From the NCBI GenBank assembly GCA_018287875.1, contig JAGVVL010000009.1:62001-126000 (forward strand): a DNA stretch of 64,000 nt, given 5' to 3'. A program made the position numbers and the translations under genes. Below, one piece after another: positions 19,925-30,800 of the stretch. Within the stretch, counting starts at the first letter, position 1. Every line of letters begins with the position of its first letter. This DNA is from Nigrospora sphaerica (Eukaryota > Ascomycota > Sordariomycetes > Amphisphaeriales > Apiosporaceae). Below the pieces are notes generated by a model. The model did not search any database and had not been told where the DNA came from. It saw only the letters and a program-made list of their open reading frames with translations.

Positions 19925-21697
19925 TCACGCAGTTGCCTTCTTCGCCGTCTTGTTCTTTGGAGCCCAGCCCATCGTGATGGCCTTGCGGGGGTGCGGGGTG
20001 CCGACGCATTGGCGGTGGTGCGTTAACAGCCTCTCGACCGCCTCTTCGCCGAACACGAAAACCAAAGTCGATCGTATAAAATGCGAGGTGTAGTCCTCCG
20101 ACGCAAACCGCCCGAGGATGTGGGTTTCCGGGTAGCGGTCCGTCTCCGACTTGGTCTCTTGCGCGCTGGCGAGAAGAAACAGCTCGAAGTCGTCCAGGCT
20201 GAGGCCTTCAAAAGTGCCGGCCTCTCGGTTCACCGACGTCGGGCCCTGGCTTGCGATGAAATCCTTCTTAGCCTGTCTATACTCGGATCCTTTGGTGACT
20301 GCGCCGGCTCGTAAGCCGGGATAGACCGGGTTCCGTGAGGGGAAGCTGACGAGCAGTCCGCCGCGCGGGACGACGCAGTGAATCGTGGCGTTCACTGAAG
20401 TCCCGGTGACACGATCATGGTACGAGAATTGATCAGGCGTTTTGGAGATGACGGCGTGTTGGGGGATTTCGAGTGGGTTTTCTTCGAGTAGCTGGGCAAT
20501 GTCGGTATCCTTTCGGGGAAACTTGTGGGTCGCTTCTGCCGCTCGTCCGCGGCCCGCCCCTCCCTCGTCCTCTTGGTCCTCCTCCTCCTCTTCCTCTTCC
20601 TCGTCCTCGCCTTCATCCTCTTCCTCATCCTCGTCCTCGTCCTCATCCGTAGCCTCTGCCGACGCTCGGCTCGCCGTGCTGCGGGCCCGTGCCGTGTCAG
20701 CCCTCGCGTCCGCGCTTCCTTCGTCGTTCTCGGTATCCACCTCCATCTCGTCGTCATCCATGTCGGGGATTTCCCTTGTTGTCGCCTTCACCGCGGCGGG
20801 CTGTTCTCGTGGGGACCGGGCGTGGTACCCACGCGCGTCAGCCCACTCTTGAGTGTCCTTCGTCGTCGGTTCGCCTTTTCGAGAGCGTGGGGGCTTCGTC
20901 TTGGTCACGACCCGGCGGCTTGTCTCGAGCAAAGGCTTGGGGGCGTTCTTGCCACCAGCTCTCTTGCTGACTTTGGATACCTTGGCTTTTTCTAGCTGCC
21001 TCTTGAAGCTTTCCAACTTCTTGATCTCCTTGGGTGACAAGTCCAGCCTGTCTGCCTCGAGGAGCCGCCCCTTCACCTGGGCAAGCAGCCCCAGAATATC
21101 AGGTGTCTCTGTGTCCATCGCTTGCACCAGGGGCTCTTGTTGCTTCTGCCCTTGATTTCGCATCGTCCTGTCGGCCATGTCCGCGTCACCTTCCTCCTGG
21201 TCGGAAGAGTCTGATCCGTCTCGGGTTGGCACGTCTTTGTTGGCTACTGTCGCCACCGGGACCGCTGGCTGCGATGGAGCGAACAACGACTTCAGTAAGC
21301 CGCCCCGCGTAGCCCCTGTATTACGGTCCTCGTCGGCTAGCTCCGGCTTCGGCACCACGGGCTTTCGTAGCTTTCCGCCGGGCTTCCCCGTGGCACTTGT
21401 CGTCTCGGCGTCTGTCTGGGGAGCTGTGCCGTCCGTCGGCTGCGATGCGGGGGTCTTGCCTTTGTTCTTGTTCTTCGCTTTCAAAGGAAGCCCCTCGATC
21501 CATGCTCTCAACGCATCTAGAGAAGACTCCTGCAAGTTGTCATGTCCTCCGGCCTCCTCAATGGTTTGGTCCAGCTTGTTCTGAAACTCCCTAGTCGTGA
21601 TGTCGTGACGCTTGATTTCGGTTTCCGCCCAGCCTAGAAACTTGGCCAAATCGGCCACGCCGCCAGTCGCGCGAGTGCGCCCGCGCGTGGATGACAT
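19925..21697 (-). CDS. Acidic protein of unknown family, copy 2
   Basis: Single exon, 590 aa, start MSSTRGRTRATG. Same layout as the gene at 9936-11834: conserved N-terminus, disordered basic middle, acidic run (dominated by Glu and Asp, about residues 330-375) and conserved C-terminal domain, where the two proteins differ at only a few positions, mostly near the end (RFASEDYTSH against RFGSEGYTSH). The middle differs by many substitutions and by length of the acidic tract. It is shorter by 42 aa. Retention of open frames in both copies, with change concentrated in the middle, suggests both may be functional. Function unknown. Confidence 0.75.
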   Translation of the reverse strand: MSSTRGRTRATGGVADLAKFLGWAETEIKRHDITTREFQNKLDQTIEEAGGHDNLQESSLDALRAWIEGLPLKAKNKNKGKTPASQPTDGTAPQTDAETTSATGKPGGKLRKPVVPKPELADEDRNTGATRGGLLKSLFAPSQPAVPVATVANKDVPTRDGSDSSDQEEGDADMADRTMRNQGQKQQEPLVQAMDTETPDILGLLAQVKGRLLEADRLDLSPKEIKKLESFKRQLEKAKVSKVSKRAGGKNAPKPLLETSRRVVTKTKPPRSRKGEPTTKDTQEWADARGYHARSPREQPAAVKATTREIPDMDDDEMEVDTENDEGSADARADTARARSTASRASAEATDEDEDEDEEEDEGEDEEEEEEEEDQEDEGGAGRGRAAEATHKFPRKDTDIAQLLEENPLEIPQHAVISKTPDQFSYHDRVTGTSVNATIHCVVPRGGLLVSFPSRNPVYPGLRAGAVTKGSEYRQAKKDFIASQGPTSVNREAGTFEGLSLDDFELFLLASAQETKSETDRYPETHILGRFASEDYTSHFIRSTLVFVFGEEAVERLLTHHRQCVGTPHPRKAITMGWAPKNKTAKKATA

Positions 21698-21757
21698 GAT
21701 GAAGGGATAGCCTCGATATCACCGCCTACCATGATCTAACGTGCGCCAGATGCTCTT

Positions 21758-21765
21758 CTTATAAG
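21758..21765 (-). promoter_or_regulatory. TATA-like CTTATAAG, copy 2
   Basis: Same octamer and same spacing (about 61 bp) to the start codon as in copy 1, inside a diverged flank. Confidence 0.5.
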
Positions 21766-22472
21766 ACATGGACACGATCGTAATACGGCAAACGGTCTTG
21801 GAACGTGATTTAAGCTCTATTCTGTCTGGCCGTCTCCACGGATCAAACAGAAATCGGTAGTTGAGAATGGAGCGTAGGCGCGTGGTACCGAACAGTCCTT
21901 ACTACAGGTAGGGGCCATACAGAAAACGGTCCCTCGTATGAGCCACGACAAGGATGCGGGGTGAGGCCGTGAAGAGGTGGCGTGTGTCTTCCGTTTTCCG
22001 TTTTCGTCAGCGGTCCCACGGCGCGAACGCTGTGCTATGCCTGGCGTCCGACTCCCATGACAGTCCGCTGGCGGTACCGATCAAAGGGGTAAGGCTGGAA
22101 GCCATGTATTGCCAGTGGCATTCGCCTCATATTCCGGACCGAGGAAGAGCATTGGGTGGACTATCCTCGACAAAATTGTATGGCTTCTATACACTCAGAG
22201 CAGAGGTAGGGCGGCAAGCGGACGAACCAAACAGTGCAATGCCGTGGCCCGTGTGCCGTCTCACTAGGGAACCCAGCACTTAACGTCACCATAGCTTACA
22301 GGGCGTGCAGCGACGCATCGCACACCGCGATACAAACGGCGACACGCTGGAGCCAATATCATACGGCATGATCATACAAGAAGACACATTCAAGTATAGA
22401 AAACAACTACATGATGCCACTCTAACCACCAAAACCCGAAGCCAGCTTCGAGACGAACCAGGCCGCGACTCT

Positions 22473-23198
22473 TCACGCCTGCCCCTCCGCGCGACGCCTG
22501 GCGCGGCCCCTCCTGGCCCCACCACGATGTCGCCGGCGGCGTCTTCCTCGACCGCGCTGTTGCGTGCTGTCCGGATTTTTGCACTCCTTGGCGCCGGCGT
22601 CTTCCCACGGCGCGCCCGACTGTTGGTTGCAGATGCGGCCTCTGCGCAGTGGCCGATGCGTGAACTGAACGTCCTCCATGGGGGACGGAGCAGGCGACCG
22701 CAACGTCCCGAGGAAGGCTGGTCGGCCTGCTGTTCTTTGCGGTCCACGTTCAGCATCCGTGGGATAGGGCCCACACGGGAACCGGCCATAGTCCCCTGTA
22801 TCATGGAACGGTGGTCCGGACACTAAGCCTCCAGGCGCACGTGGTGGGCAAGGTGGGACGATTGTGGTGCCGACCCGGTAGCCGAGCGAATCGCAGGAGA
22901 GGACCACAACGTGCTGGCGCTGGAGGTTCATCTCGACGTGCACGGTGGGCCAGGGGAGCGGATCGTCGAGACGCTCCGCTACGTCGAAAGTAAGGCGGCA
23001 GAGGCTGAATTTCCCCGTGTCGACAACGGCAGGCCCGTGCTGCGGAGGGGGCGTGAACGCCATCCAGCGGTTGATCAGGCCGCTGTAGGAGGTGAACGCC
23101 TGGAAAAGGATGGGGGACTCCGGACACGCCAACGTGACGCGCATGCCAGCAATCGGCTCTTGGGAGCTGTTAAGCACCTGGCAGGTTATGGGAGCCAT
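22473..23198 (-). CDS. 5-hydroxyisourate hydrolase (transthyretin)-like protein, degenerate
   Basis: The first 110 residues or so follow the HIUase/transthyretin fold pattern: start APITCQVLNSSQEPIAGMRV (family ITCHVLD..G.PA.G..V), then SGLINRW, then SLCRLTFDVAE, PTVHVEMNL and RQHVVVLSCDSLGYRV. HIUases hydrolyse 5-hydroxyisourate in the uric acid pathway, using a His in the first strand, an Arg in the RW motif, a second His and a C-terminal YRGS. Here the first His is Gln, the RW motif and a His are present, and the end reads YRVG rather than YRGS. The frame continues 130 residues into an Arg-rich tail that is unlike the family and may be read-through of non-coding DNA or a missed intron. Probably inactive or a pseudogene. 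Confidence 0.55.
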   Translation of the reverse strand: MAPITCQVLNSSQEPIAGMRVTLACPESPILFQAFTSYSGLINRWMAFTPPPQHGPAVVDTGKFSLCRLTFDVAERLDDPLPWPTVHVEMNLQRQHVVVLSCDSLGYRVGTTIVPPCPPRAPGGLVSGPPFHDTGDYGRFPCGPYPTDAERGPQRTAGRPAFLGTLRSPAPSPMEDVQFTHRPLRRGRICNQQSGAPWEDAGAKECKNPDSTQQRGRGRRRRRHRGGARRGRARRRAEGQA

Positions 23199-24634
23199 GG
23201 TGGGGTAAATACACGAAGCGCATAGTATACACGTGATAAAACACGGGACGCGTGCGGATTAACGCCAACACACCCGGGCTTTGTAGCTTTATGCGAGGCT
23301 TATCAGGCAATAACCCGTTTATAGATCAGGTCGGAGACCAGATGCAGAGACGAGAAGCCGTTTCCCGTCGAAAGACTGCTTCATGCTCGACTGCTGAAGA
23401 GGAAATATGCGGAGGGCCCTAGCCTATAGGCGTCAGAAAACGGGAAGTGGACGGCCCTATCGGTACACAATAGCAGCAAGGCGGGGTCTGGCTGTGCACT
23501 TAGCCCATTCTCGGGTGCAGTAAACCTGCCTCTCCACTCGAGTGCTAACCCATCGCTTAAGCTGCATTCCGCCTAAGCCACCTGTGTCTACCACGGACAT
23601 CCAAGTCCTCATGTTAGCTGCGTGATTGGTCTTTAAGTGGCCTCTTGTGATGGACAAACAAAGTGCCGCCGTCAGTCTTGTGCCTACTTGGAGTGCTGAA
23701 AACAGTTTGTCGGTGCTGCAGGCAGGGAAGTTGCATTGTCCGTGGAGAAGCCTTGGCCACAGTCAGCGCCGGTGGTGGCGGCACATCTTCTTTATTTTCA
23801 TCACCTTCCATAAATATACCAGGCTTGAGAGTTTTCTGTGCAGATTGAGTTTCATTGGTAGGACAAGCGGCACATACCTTCGTATGCGCGCGTCTAATAT
23901 GATATCTTGATGGCCAGCCGTGGCAGGGTTGCAGGGCTGCAGGGTTGCTAGTGCCTGTCTATCGCGGCAAGCACCATCTTAGCTCTGGTGAACCAGACAG
24001 CAGGCATATCTGGAGGACAGGTTCATACGTAGACCAGAACTCAAAGTTCATAGTCGGGACGTCATCTAGTAACACAGGGGCTAACTTTCAGTGTACATGG
24101 CTTCCTTTTACACGCCCCGGCCAGACGAGGCGCCCCATAGCATTGGGCCTAGGGAATGTGCCAGATGAAGGCCAGTACTGTAGGGCGTCTGGCCCGGACG
24201 GTCGGCAGATAAGAGAAGAATGGAGCACTGCGCCATCTATTCAGTGGTATCGTGAACAACGGCCTTCCCAGGGAATCGTTCGGGGATTACCCCTAGAAGG
24301 GACACCATAGTATCGTAAGCAACTTTGCCCAATAGCCGTCGTATAGATCCAGGGTGTTAAGGCCAGAGCGCCGATGATAGCTAGAGGAGTCGTGTACAGG
24401 ATGCGCCGCGGCCAGTTGTTGCCGCCAACCCTGATATGTACCCATCGTCCAAGGCTGCCGTGGTCAGCCTTTCCATGACATAAGACCTGAGAACACTTGA
24501 AAGCAGAGTGGTGCTTAAAACGGATGCTGGGATCTCAAGCTGGCTGGAATTCATGTCCATGTCTTTCCACCGCCCATGGGGGCAACGGTAGACAGACAAC
24601 AAGCAGCTAGGACGGTCTGGACCCCGGAGGCCAA
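23199..24634. other. Intergenic, no gene recognised
   Basis: About 1.4 kb between the divergent HIUase-like gene and the MATE-like gene. Only short frames without domains are seen on both strands. Confidence 0.45.
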
Positions 24635-26380
24635 TTGTCAGCCTTCGGGCGACTAGGCGAGACTAGCGGCGCCGAAGGGCGTAGTGACGATACCAATGCC
24701 AATTGCTGTTGCAACAGAGAGCGGGTATCTTGGTTACCCCGCCCTTCGTCGCAACCGAGGATGATGATGCGTCCTCTCCGTCGATCAATACGGGCCCTTA
24801 TTCTCTGGGCGTTCACAGCAACCTGCACGATGCTATCAAAAACCGACACCGCCATCGTTAATGCGTATCCGCGCAATTCGGGGCCGGCGACGCCGAGCAG
24901 GGCTCCTACGGCCTGTGGCATCGTAGCGGGCCGCGATCCCCCGCCGGCGCGGGCCCATTCACGACGGTTCCGCCAGCGCTACGAGGGTGCTCTAGCTATC
25001 AACCTCGTCACATTCCTACTTCCAGCATTGTATGGGACACTCTCTAAACTCTGGGTCGCTCGTATCGACGCCAAGCTAGTGGTAACCACCGACGTGTACA
25101 CGTACATTGGGACGTTCGCCGAGGTGCTTAACGAAGGCCTGCCCCGCGCTGCGTGGGTCACCATAGCGGACCGGGACGCCCGCGCGCTACGCGAACGGCT
25201 CCAGCTTGCGCACACGCTGGTTGCCGCGCAGGCCTTGCTCGGGCTGGCTATGAGCGTGGTCTTCGCGGGTGCGGCGGACGCCTTCGCGGCGCGCTTTGTG
25301 CCCGTGGAGGTGCGCGCCTCCAGTATAACCTATGTGCGCATTGGGGCCTTTTCAGCCATGACCTCAGCCATCGAAACAGCGGTGGCTGCTGCAGCGCGCG
25401 CGCTCGACAAGCCTGACGTCCCGCTTGTCATTAGTGCCGCCAAATTTCTCGTCAACATTGTCCTAGACCTCTTTCTCCTGTCGCCCTTCCATGTTGGCAC
25501 TATCCAACCCTCGATCAGTATGCAGGCCGGGATCCAGCTCGCCTGCGGCTTCGCGGCCGCCATGGCCGGCGTACTCTATCTTCTCTGGACGCAGAGCCAG
25601 CCTTTGGTACGGCAGGAGGGCTCGCGCCATGTCGCCCCCAGCTGGCGGGGCCTCCTTGTCCTCGCACGGCCCGGCCTGCTGACCCTGGCCGAGTCGCTGG
25701 TCCGTAACACGCTCTATCTCTGGCTCGTGAGCACTGTCATGGGTCTCGGTGCCACCTACGCGACTGCCTGGGGCGTTTTCAACACAATCCGCTGGGGACT
25801 TGTCATGGTGCCGGTACAGGCGCTTGAGGCCATGGCGTTGGCCTTCACGGGACACGCGTGGGGGAACTGGCGGCAACAGATCGGCGTAAATCAGCGGCAG
25901 CCTCGGGCCACGCGGGCGGATCTTCTGTGCATCGTGTGGCCTTCTTTGGTGTCCCTGGCATTGGCGCTCGCCGTCGAGGTCCCCATGGCTATTCTTCTGT
26001 CTCTCTTCGGCACCCGTTCATTCGCTCTATATCTCAGCGGCTCGGCCGACGTTGCCGACGTCACAGCCTACATGTGGCGCTCCATCGACTGTTGTTACGT
26101 ATTCTATGCTATGTCGACGCAACTGGCCGTCATACTACTCGCGACCCGGCCGAAATGGTACCTCTACCAGAGCCTGGCCAGCAACCTACTGTATGTACTA
26201 CCATGGGCTTCGGTCTGTCAGGCTGTGGCGCTGCGACCCGAGAGCGCCTGGACCTATCATAGCCTCGTTTTCGGCGGCAGTCTCGTGTTTACCTTTGTTG
26301 ATGTGTTGGTCGTTGACGCTCTCGGGGCCTGGACCTTGTTAACCGGCCGGGCACGCTTGGAAATATGGCATAGCATTTAG
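24635..26380 (+). CDS. MATE-like multi-pass membrane transporter
   Basis: 581-aa frame. From about residue 110 it is a polytopic membrane protein, with [50 protein letters not shown], a region with [14 protein letters not shown] and [19 protein letters not shown], and further helices to the C-terminus, about 10-12 in all. This pattern belongs to a fungal branch of MATE/MOP-type exporters that are related to drug and toxin efflux proteins; substrate unknown. The first 110 residues are Arg/Cys-rich and unlike such proteins, and no Met occurs between them and the first helix, so a short upstream exon and an intron may be missing from this model. It ends 400 bp before the DUF7727 relic on the same strand. 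No stop is seen in the conserved part. Confidence 0.7.
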   Translation: MSAFGRLGETSGAEGRSDDTNANCCCNRERVSWLPRPSSQPRMMMRPLRRSIRALILWAFTATCTMLSKTDTAIVNAYPRNSGPATPSRAPTACGIVAGRDPPPARAHSRRFRQRYEGALAINLVTFLLPALYGTLSKLWVARIDAKLVVTTDVYTYIGTFAEVLNEGLPRAAWVTIADRDARALRERLQLAHTLVAAQALLGLAMSVVFAGAADAFAARFVPVEVRASSITYVRIGAFSAMTSAIETAVAAAARALDKPDVPLVISAAKFLVNIVLDLFLLSPFHVGTIQPSISMQAGIQLACGFAAAMAGVLYLLWTQSQPLVRQEGSRHVAPSWRGLLVLARPGLLTLAESLVRNTLYLWLVSTVMGLGATYATAWGVFNTIRWGLVMVPVQALEAMALAFTGHAWGNWRQQIGVNQRQPRATRADLLCIVWPSLVSLALALAVEVPMAILLSLFGTRSFALYLSGSADVADVTAYMWRSIDCCYVFYAMSTQLAVILLATRPKWYLYQSLASNLLYVLPWASVCQAVALRPESAWTYHSLVFGGSLVFTFVDVLVVDALGAWTLLTGRARLEIWHSI

Positions 26381-26780
26381 TTACTTGTAGCAAGTGGCGC
26401 CTCGGATGGTAAGGACACATTTGCGGCCCGCTACTCTGCGGAAATTGAGGGGAGCTCATCTCGTCGTGTTTTCACCCGTCTATGTTTCTCTATTACGCTG
26501 GTGCCAAGAGCCGTACAATGGATGCTTCCGGAAGTGGATCGATCCAATGCCTTGGGACGGTTCGCTAGTAAAGAACCGAGCGCCTGCAAATGCCCCACCT
26601 ACAGCATGACAGGATCCTGTAAACCGACGATGGAAACAGTAGCAGCACACGATCGATGGTTTCCGAGGTACACCTCTCGCCGTCTATACTTTTAGTCTCT
26701 GGTCCCAATTTACGAACCGGACAGTATGCTATCAGAGTTAGAAACAGACCGTAAAGCGCCGTGGACAACGCCCATGCAAG
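26381..26780. other. No gene seen
   Basis: 400 bp between the transporter and the DUF7727 relic; it would contain the 3' UTR and the next promoter. Nothing recognisable. Confidence 0.4.
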
Positions 26781-27278
26781 ATGGGCGAACTCCGGAAAGC
26801 CCAACTGGCCCGCTTGGTTGCCCTGGTCGCTGCAGCATGTACGCACTTCCTCCACACCACGGTCCCTTCGTAGTCTGACAGCGCAGACCAATTCAATGCC
26901 GCTATACACGGCTTAATCTGGCCCAAAGTGCTTTGGGACTTCATTTCGCCCTCGATCAACATCCTGGTGACGCCCATACCGTACCTACAAATCGCCAACC
27001 TCCTCGGCGCCCTCCTTGTGTTCGTACTCGAGTGGCCCTGTTGGCCGGGACTGAGTGTGATACGAATTCCGTGGCGGTTCGTTGCGATCGTGGCCGCGGC
27101 GTTGCCAGCTTAGCTGCTCTACCAGGCCACGAACGCGGGCCTCTATCATCTCCTCAGTGCCGTCCTGTACATGAAAGCGCACCAGCAAAAAGAGGCAAGT
27201 TGGCGGCGCGTGAGAAGCAGATCCAACCGGATGACACTAACCGTTCCCGACAGACATTTACGATCTGAGATCAAATGA
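26781..27278 (+). pseudogene. DUF7727-type membrane protein, broken by an in-frame TAG
   Basis: Exon 26781-26838 (MGELRKAQLARLVALVAAA) joins exon 26887 onward across a 48-nt GTACGC..GCAG intron in phase, giving AAYQFNAAIHGLIWPKVLWD, then PIPYLQIANLLGALLVFVLE and WRFVAIVAAALPA. A TAG follows at 27111-27113, after which the same frame continues with LLYQATNAGLYHLLSAVLY. The combined sequence has the order of DUF7727 fungal membrane proteins: four helices, LHGFFWPK and YQ.TN.ALYYL motifs. The stop therefore cuts off the last helix. Family function is unknown. Confidence 0.65.
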
Positions 27279-27809
27279 GAGCTAACAGGCTGGTGCGCAA
27301 TCGACCCGAAGAGTCTGGAGGCTCGTTTCATTTCCCCCTAGGCTTTCAGGACCACCAATATGACGGCGAATGGACGAGGCACTGTGGTATACCGTGGAGG
27401 GATTTGGTGATGCCTACTTCCGATGGTATGCCTGGAAGCTGTGTGTGATGTAACGTGTATTAATAGCGGCAGGTGCAAAGAGATGAGGGAGTAAAGAACA
27501 CCGGTACTGCGCTCGGGCAGTCTCTGTCTTCCGGTTTGTCAGGTCATCGGTGCTGTGGTCTTAACATGTAACGGATTTTCCTAAGTAGCGAATCGCGTCT
27601 TACTAGTATTCCTATCTCTCCGATGGTCAGCTCGCCTAAACAGCCACGTATGGTTATCGATCTGGGGGATTGTTGCATTTGAAAGTGAGTTATGTTGCAA
27701 CCATGCCCCCTTAAACCCTATTTTATAGAGAAATCCGAAAGGAAGAGATGACATTGATGTATCCTAGGAAATATTGAGGGAGCGTACACTTAAGAAAGGT
27801 GACTACTAT
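27279..27809. other. No gene seen
   Basis: About 530 bp between the DUF7727 relic and the 3' end of the NWD receptor gene. It is AT-richer toward 27700 and probably carries the receptor's 3' UTR. Confidence 0.4.
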
Positions 27810-30800
27810 CTATGCAAACCGCATAATTACAACCCTTCCTGACCCATTACCAATTGCTACCACAGAGTCTCGTACAGCCGACGTGCTTGGCCGGAAATCC
27901 GCAGGCAACCAGAGCAGATTGCGACCATCCCGAATTACCCAGCAGCGATCCTTGCTAATTCCATAACCAAGGCGATTCCCATTCGACTGAACATGCTCTC
28001 CCACTAGAGGTGAGTCTGGGCCCGCTGCGCGCTCACCAATCCTCTCAGCTGGCTTCATCTCGATTGCTATAGCACCAAATTCAGTGAGAATTGCAGGACC
28101 GTCCTTAGAGAAAAAGAGTGCCTCCAGAGCAGTGCCAACATCGACGGTTCGAAAGCATTTGGCAGTAGTAGATTCCCAGAGCTTGATCGTCTCGTCTTCC
28201 GAGGCTGACGCGACCACCTGGCCGTCAGGCGAGAAGGCTACCGATTTAACGGTGCCACTATGGCCCTCGAGCGTCGTCTTTTCTTCGCCCGTCTCGGCGT
28301 CCCAGAGCTTGACCGTGTCGTCTTCCGAGGCCGACGCGACTACCCGGCCATCGGGTGAGAAGGCCACCGACCAAACGGTGCCGGCATGGCCCTCTAGAGT
28401 CGTCTTCTCCTTGCCCTTCTCGACGTCCCAGAGCTTGACCGTGTAGTCTTCCGAGGCCGATGCAATTACCTGGCCGTTGGGCGAGAAGGCCACCGACTTA
28501 ACGGTGTTGCTATGGCCCTTGAGCGTTGTCTTCTCCTTGCCCGTCTCGACGTCCCAGAGCTTGATCGTGTTGTCGTCTGAAGCCGACGCAGCTACCTGGC
28601 CGTCGGGCGAGAAAATTACCGACCAAACGTTGCCGCTATGACCCTCCAACGTTTGGAGACATGCAGTCCAACTTTCATCCACCTTCGGGAGCACGGTTAA
28701 CAATGATTGGTTTCTTTCCTGATATTGCCTTCGGGTTATGCTTGTGAAAGGACTGAATATCATCGCAGAGGTATACACCTGAAGTGGGTACTTTTCGATT
28801 CCCCATTTGTGGGATTGGAGAAATCGACTTGCATCCAGAACTCTCTCGGTCAGAGAAGGCGTTTCATGGGTTGACTTCTATTATGTTAACTATGCCACTG
28901 CTAGTAGAAGAAGAAACTTACCTTGAGGAGATTATGTATTTCGAGAATTGCGGCCACTGCTTGCGGCATGGCTTTCAGAAGGCTAAGAGCTTCGAGCCAC
29001 CGGAGGAAGTGAATGCGGAAAAATTCGTCAACTGTGCTACCTTCCTGGAGTTCTCTCATGGCCGATTCCGTACGACGGCACTGGAGGAGATGGTAAATCC
29101 AGTATACACACGAGTAACGAACAGGGCTTAGTGGATCCGGGTCTGGTATCTTGACCTCTTCGGCAGCATATCCGGGTGCGCTCAGGTCGTAGATATCCTC
29201 ACGATGTAGCGTGTTTTTTATGCTTCGTAATGAACGTGAGGAGATCGTGTAGTGAGCATCTTCTTCCCCTTTCGGAAAAATGACATCAGATGCGTTCTTC
29301 ACAAGATAGTCCTTCGCCGATTGATGGACGAAGAAGATAATGCGTTCTCGAAGAGACAGAAAGGACCCGCAAAAGTCGATGATTTCCGATAGAGCAACGT
29401 CGTTGCCAGAAGCGTCAGGAGGGATATCAACGAATGTTTCGAGCTCATCTAATGTGAGTGGGCGCTGTACAGTCGAAACGATAGCCAGGATGCTTTTACT
29501 AAGCGCGGCCAGTGTGGAAGTGGTGATACGATCCTTCATCCGCTTGTAAAACTCGTTGAGTTCGGGTGGAAACTCTTCTGGCCTCAGCTTAGTGCGAACT
29601 TCCCACCCTGGGATTTTCCCAAGTTCTTTGCAAACCAAGGCTACCCAGAGGAAGGTGCCATTGGCGTACAGAGACAGAAAGTTGTTGACCGCATCCCGAA
29701 CGTCATCCGTATACTTATTTTTCTTGGCCAGCTGATCAACGCGGTGCTTGATGTAAAAATTGACAGCTGTGGAAACAGACTTTTCGTTCAGCTCAAGGCT
29801 CAGCCTTGCTTTCTGTGCCGTTAGTTGAAGGTGACATTCGATCTCCGGCCAGTTACGGCTAGAGACAATCCACTTGATTTTCGGGTATGCTGATGACTTT
29901 TCGACGATCAAGGTAAGGAGCCGTTCCAGATCTGTGGTGCATTCATCCAGCGCATCGATAACGAGATACGTGATCTGGAGTTCCGGGTTCTTGAGGATGT
30001 CGCCGAAGATCTCGGACAATGCCTGCCACGCATTGGGATCATCAAAAAGCTTCTTTCCAACATCTTTGTACCGTTCCCATACATGCGAGATGAGAGGAGG
30101 CTGACTTTTAACGAGTAAAAATATCAGGCCGCGTAAAACGGCAGTGGCGTTATTGAGTCGTGCGTCGGTAGCTCGGCAGAAGAAGAACGTCACGTTTGAG
30201 GACGTAGGATCCTGCTTCTCCAGCACCTCAATGATGCCGCACATAAGCATTGTCTTGCCCTTGCCGGGGTCACCTTTGATCCAGAGTAGCTGACTCTCCG
30301 GTTGGGTACCTTGCCATCGTGTGAATTCGTCGCTCTCCAAGACCCAGCGGAATGCTCCTTGAAGGAGGCCACCCTTTTCTTCCTCGATGCTGGACTTGTC
30401 ATCGCGCGGATCGGTAATATGGAGATCTCGAATGCACTCATCAATATTTTTCTGATCGAGCCTGCGTAGGATATTGGACTGGTCCTGATTAGCATCGACC
30501 AGCTCTTGGATCTTGGACAAAACACCATCAAGTACTGTTCGCGTAGCGTCCGTGGCCCTTGCAATGTCCTTCAGGTTTCGCAGACTGTCTGTGGATATGC
30601 TTCTTTCGGAGTCGGAGATGATCTCTGCGTCGGCCGCCTTGATGCGCTGTACCATGCCCTGCCAGTCATCGTACTCGACGACTCCGCGCAGGTAGTTCTT
30701 TGTCCGCGCGCGGTAGAAACGTAGACAGCTCTGTATCTGGAAGTCGATGATCTGCTTGTACAGTTCCGTCACAAGGGCAGTGAAATGATCCTTCTTCTCA

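Larger units (their letters stand above)
19115..22210. repeat. Duplicated unit, copy 2 (about 3.1 kb)
   Basis: Direct-orientation partner of 9165-12390, about 10 kb away. Collinear over 3' flank, gene, TATA region and upstream DNA, with small indels, for example a segment around 12040-12060 that is missing here. Both copies keep an open gene. Confidence 0.85.

Noticed and set aside
22473..22800. Arg-rich tail of the HIUase-like frame as a functional RNA-binding domain
   Set aside because: It begins just after the fold's C-terminus, has no counterpart in the family and looks like translation of GC-rich non-coding DNA.
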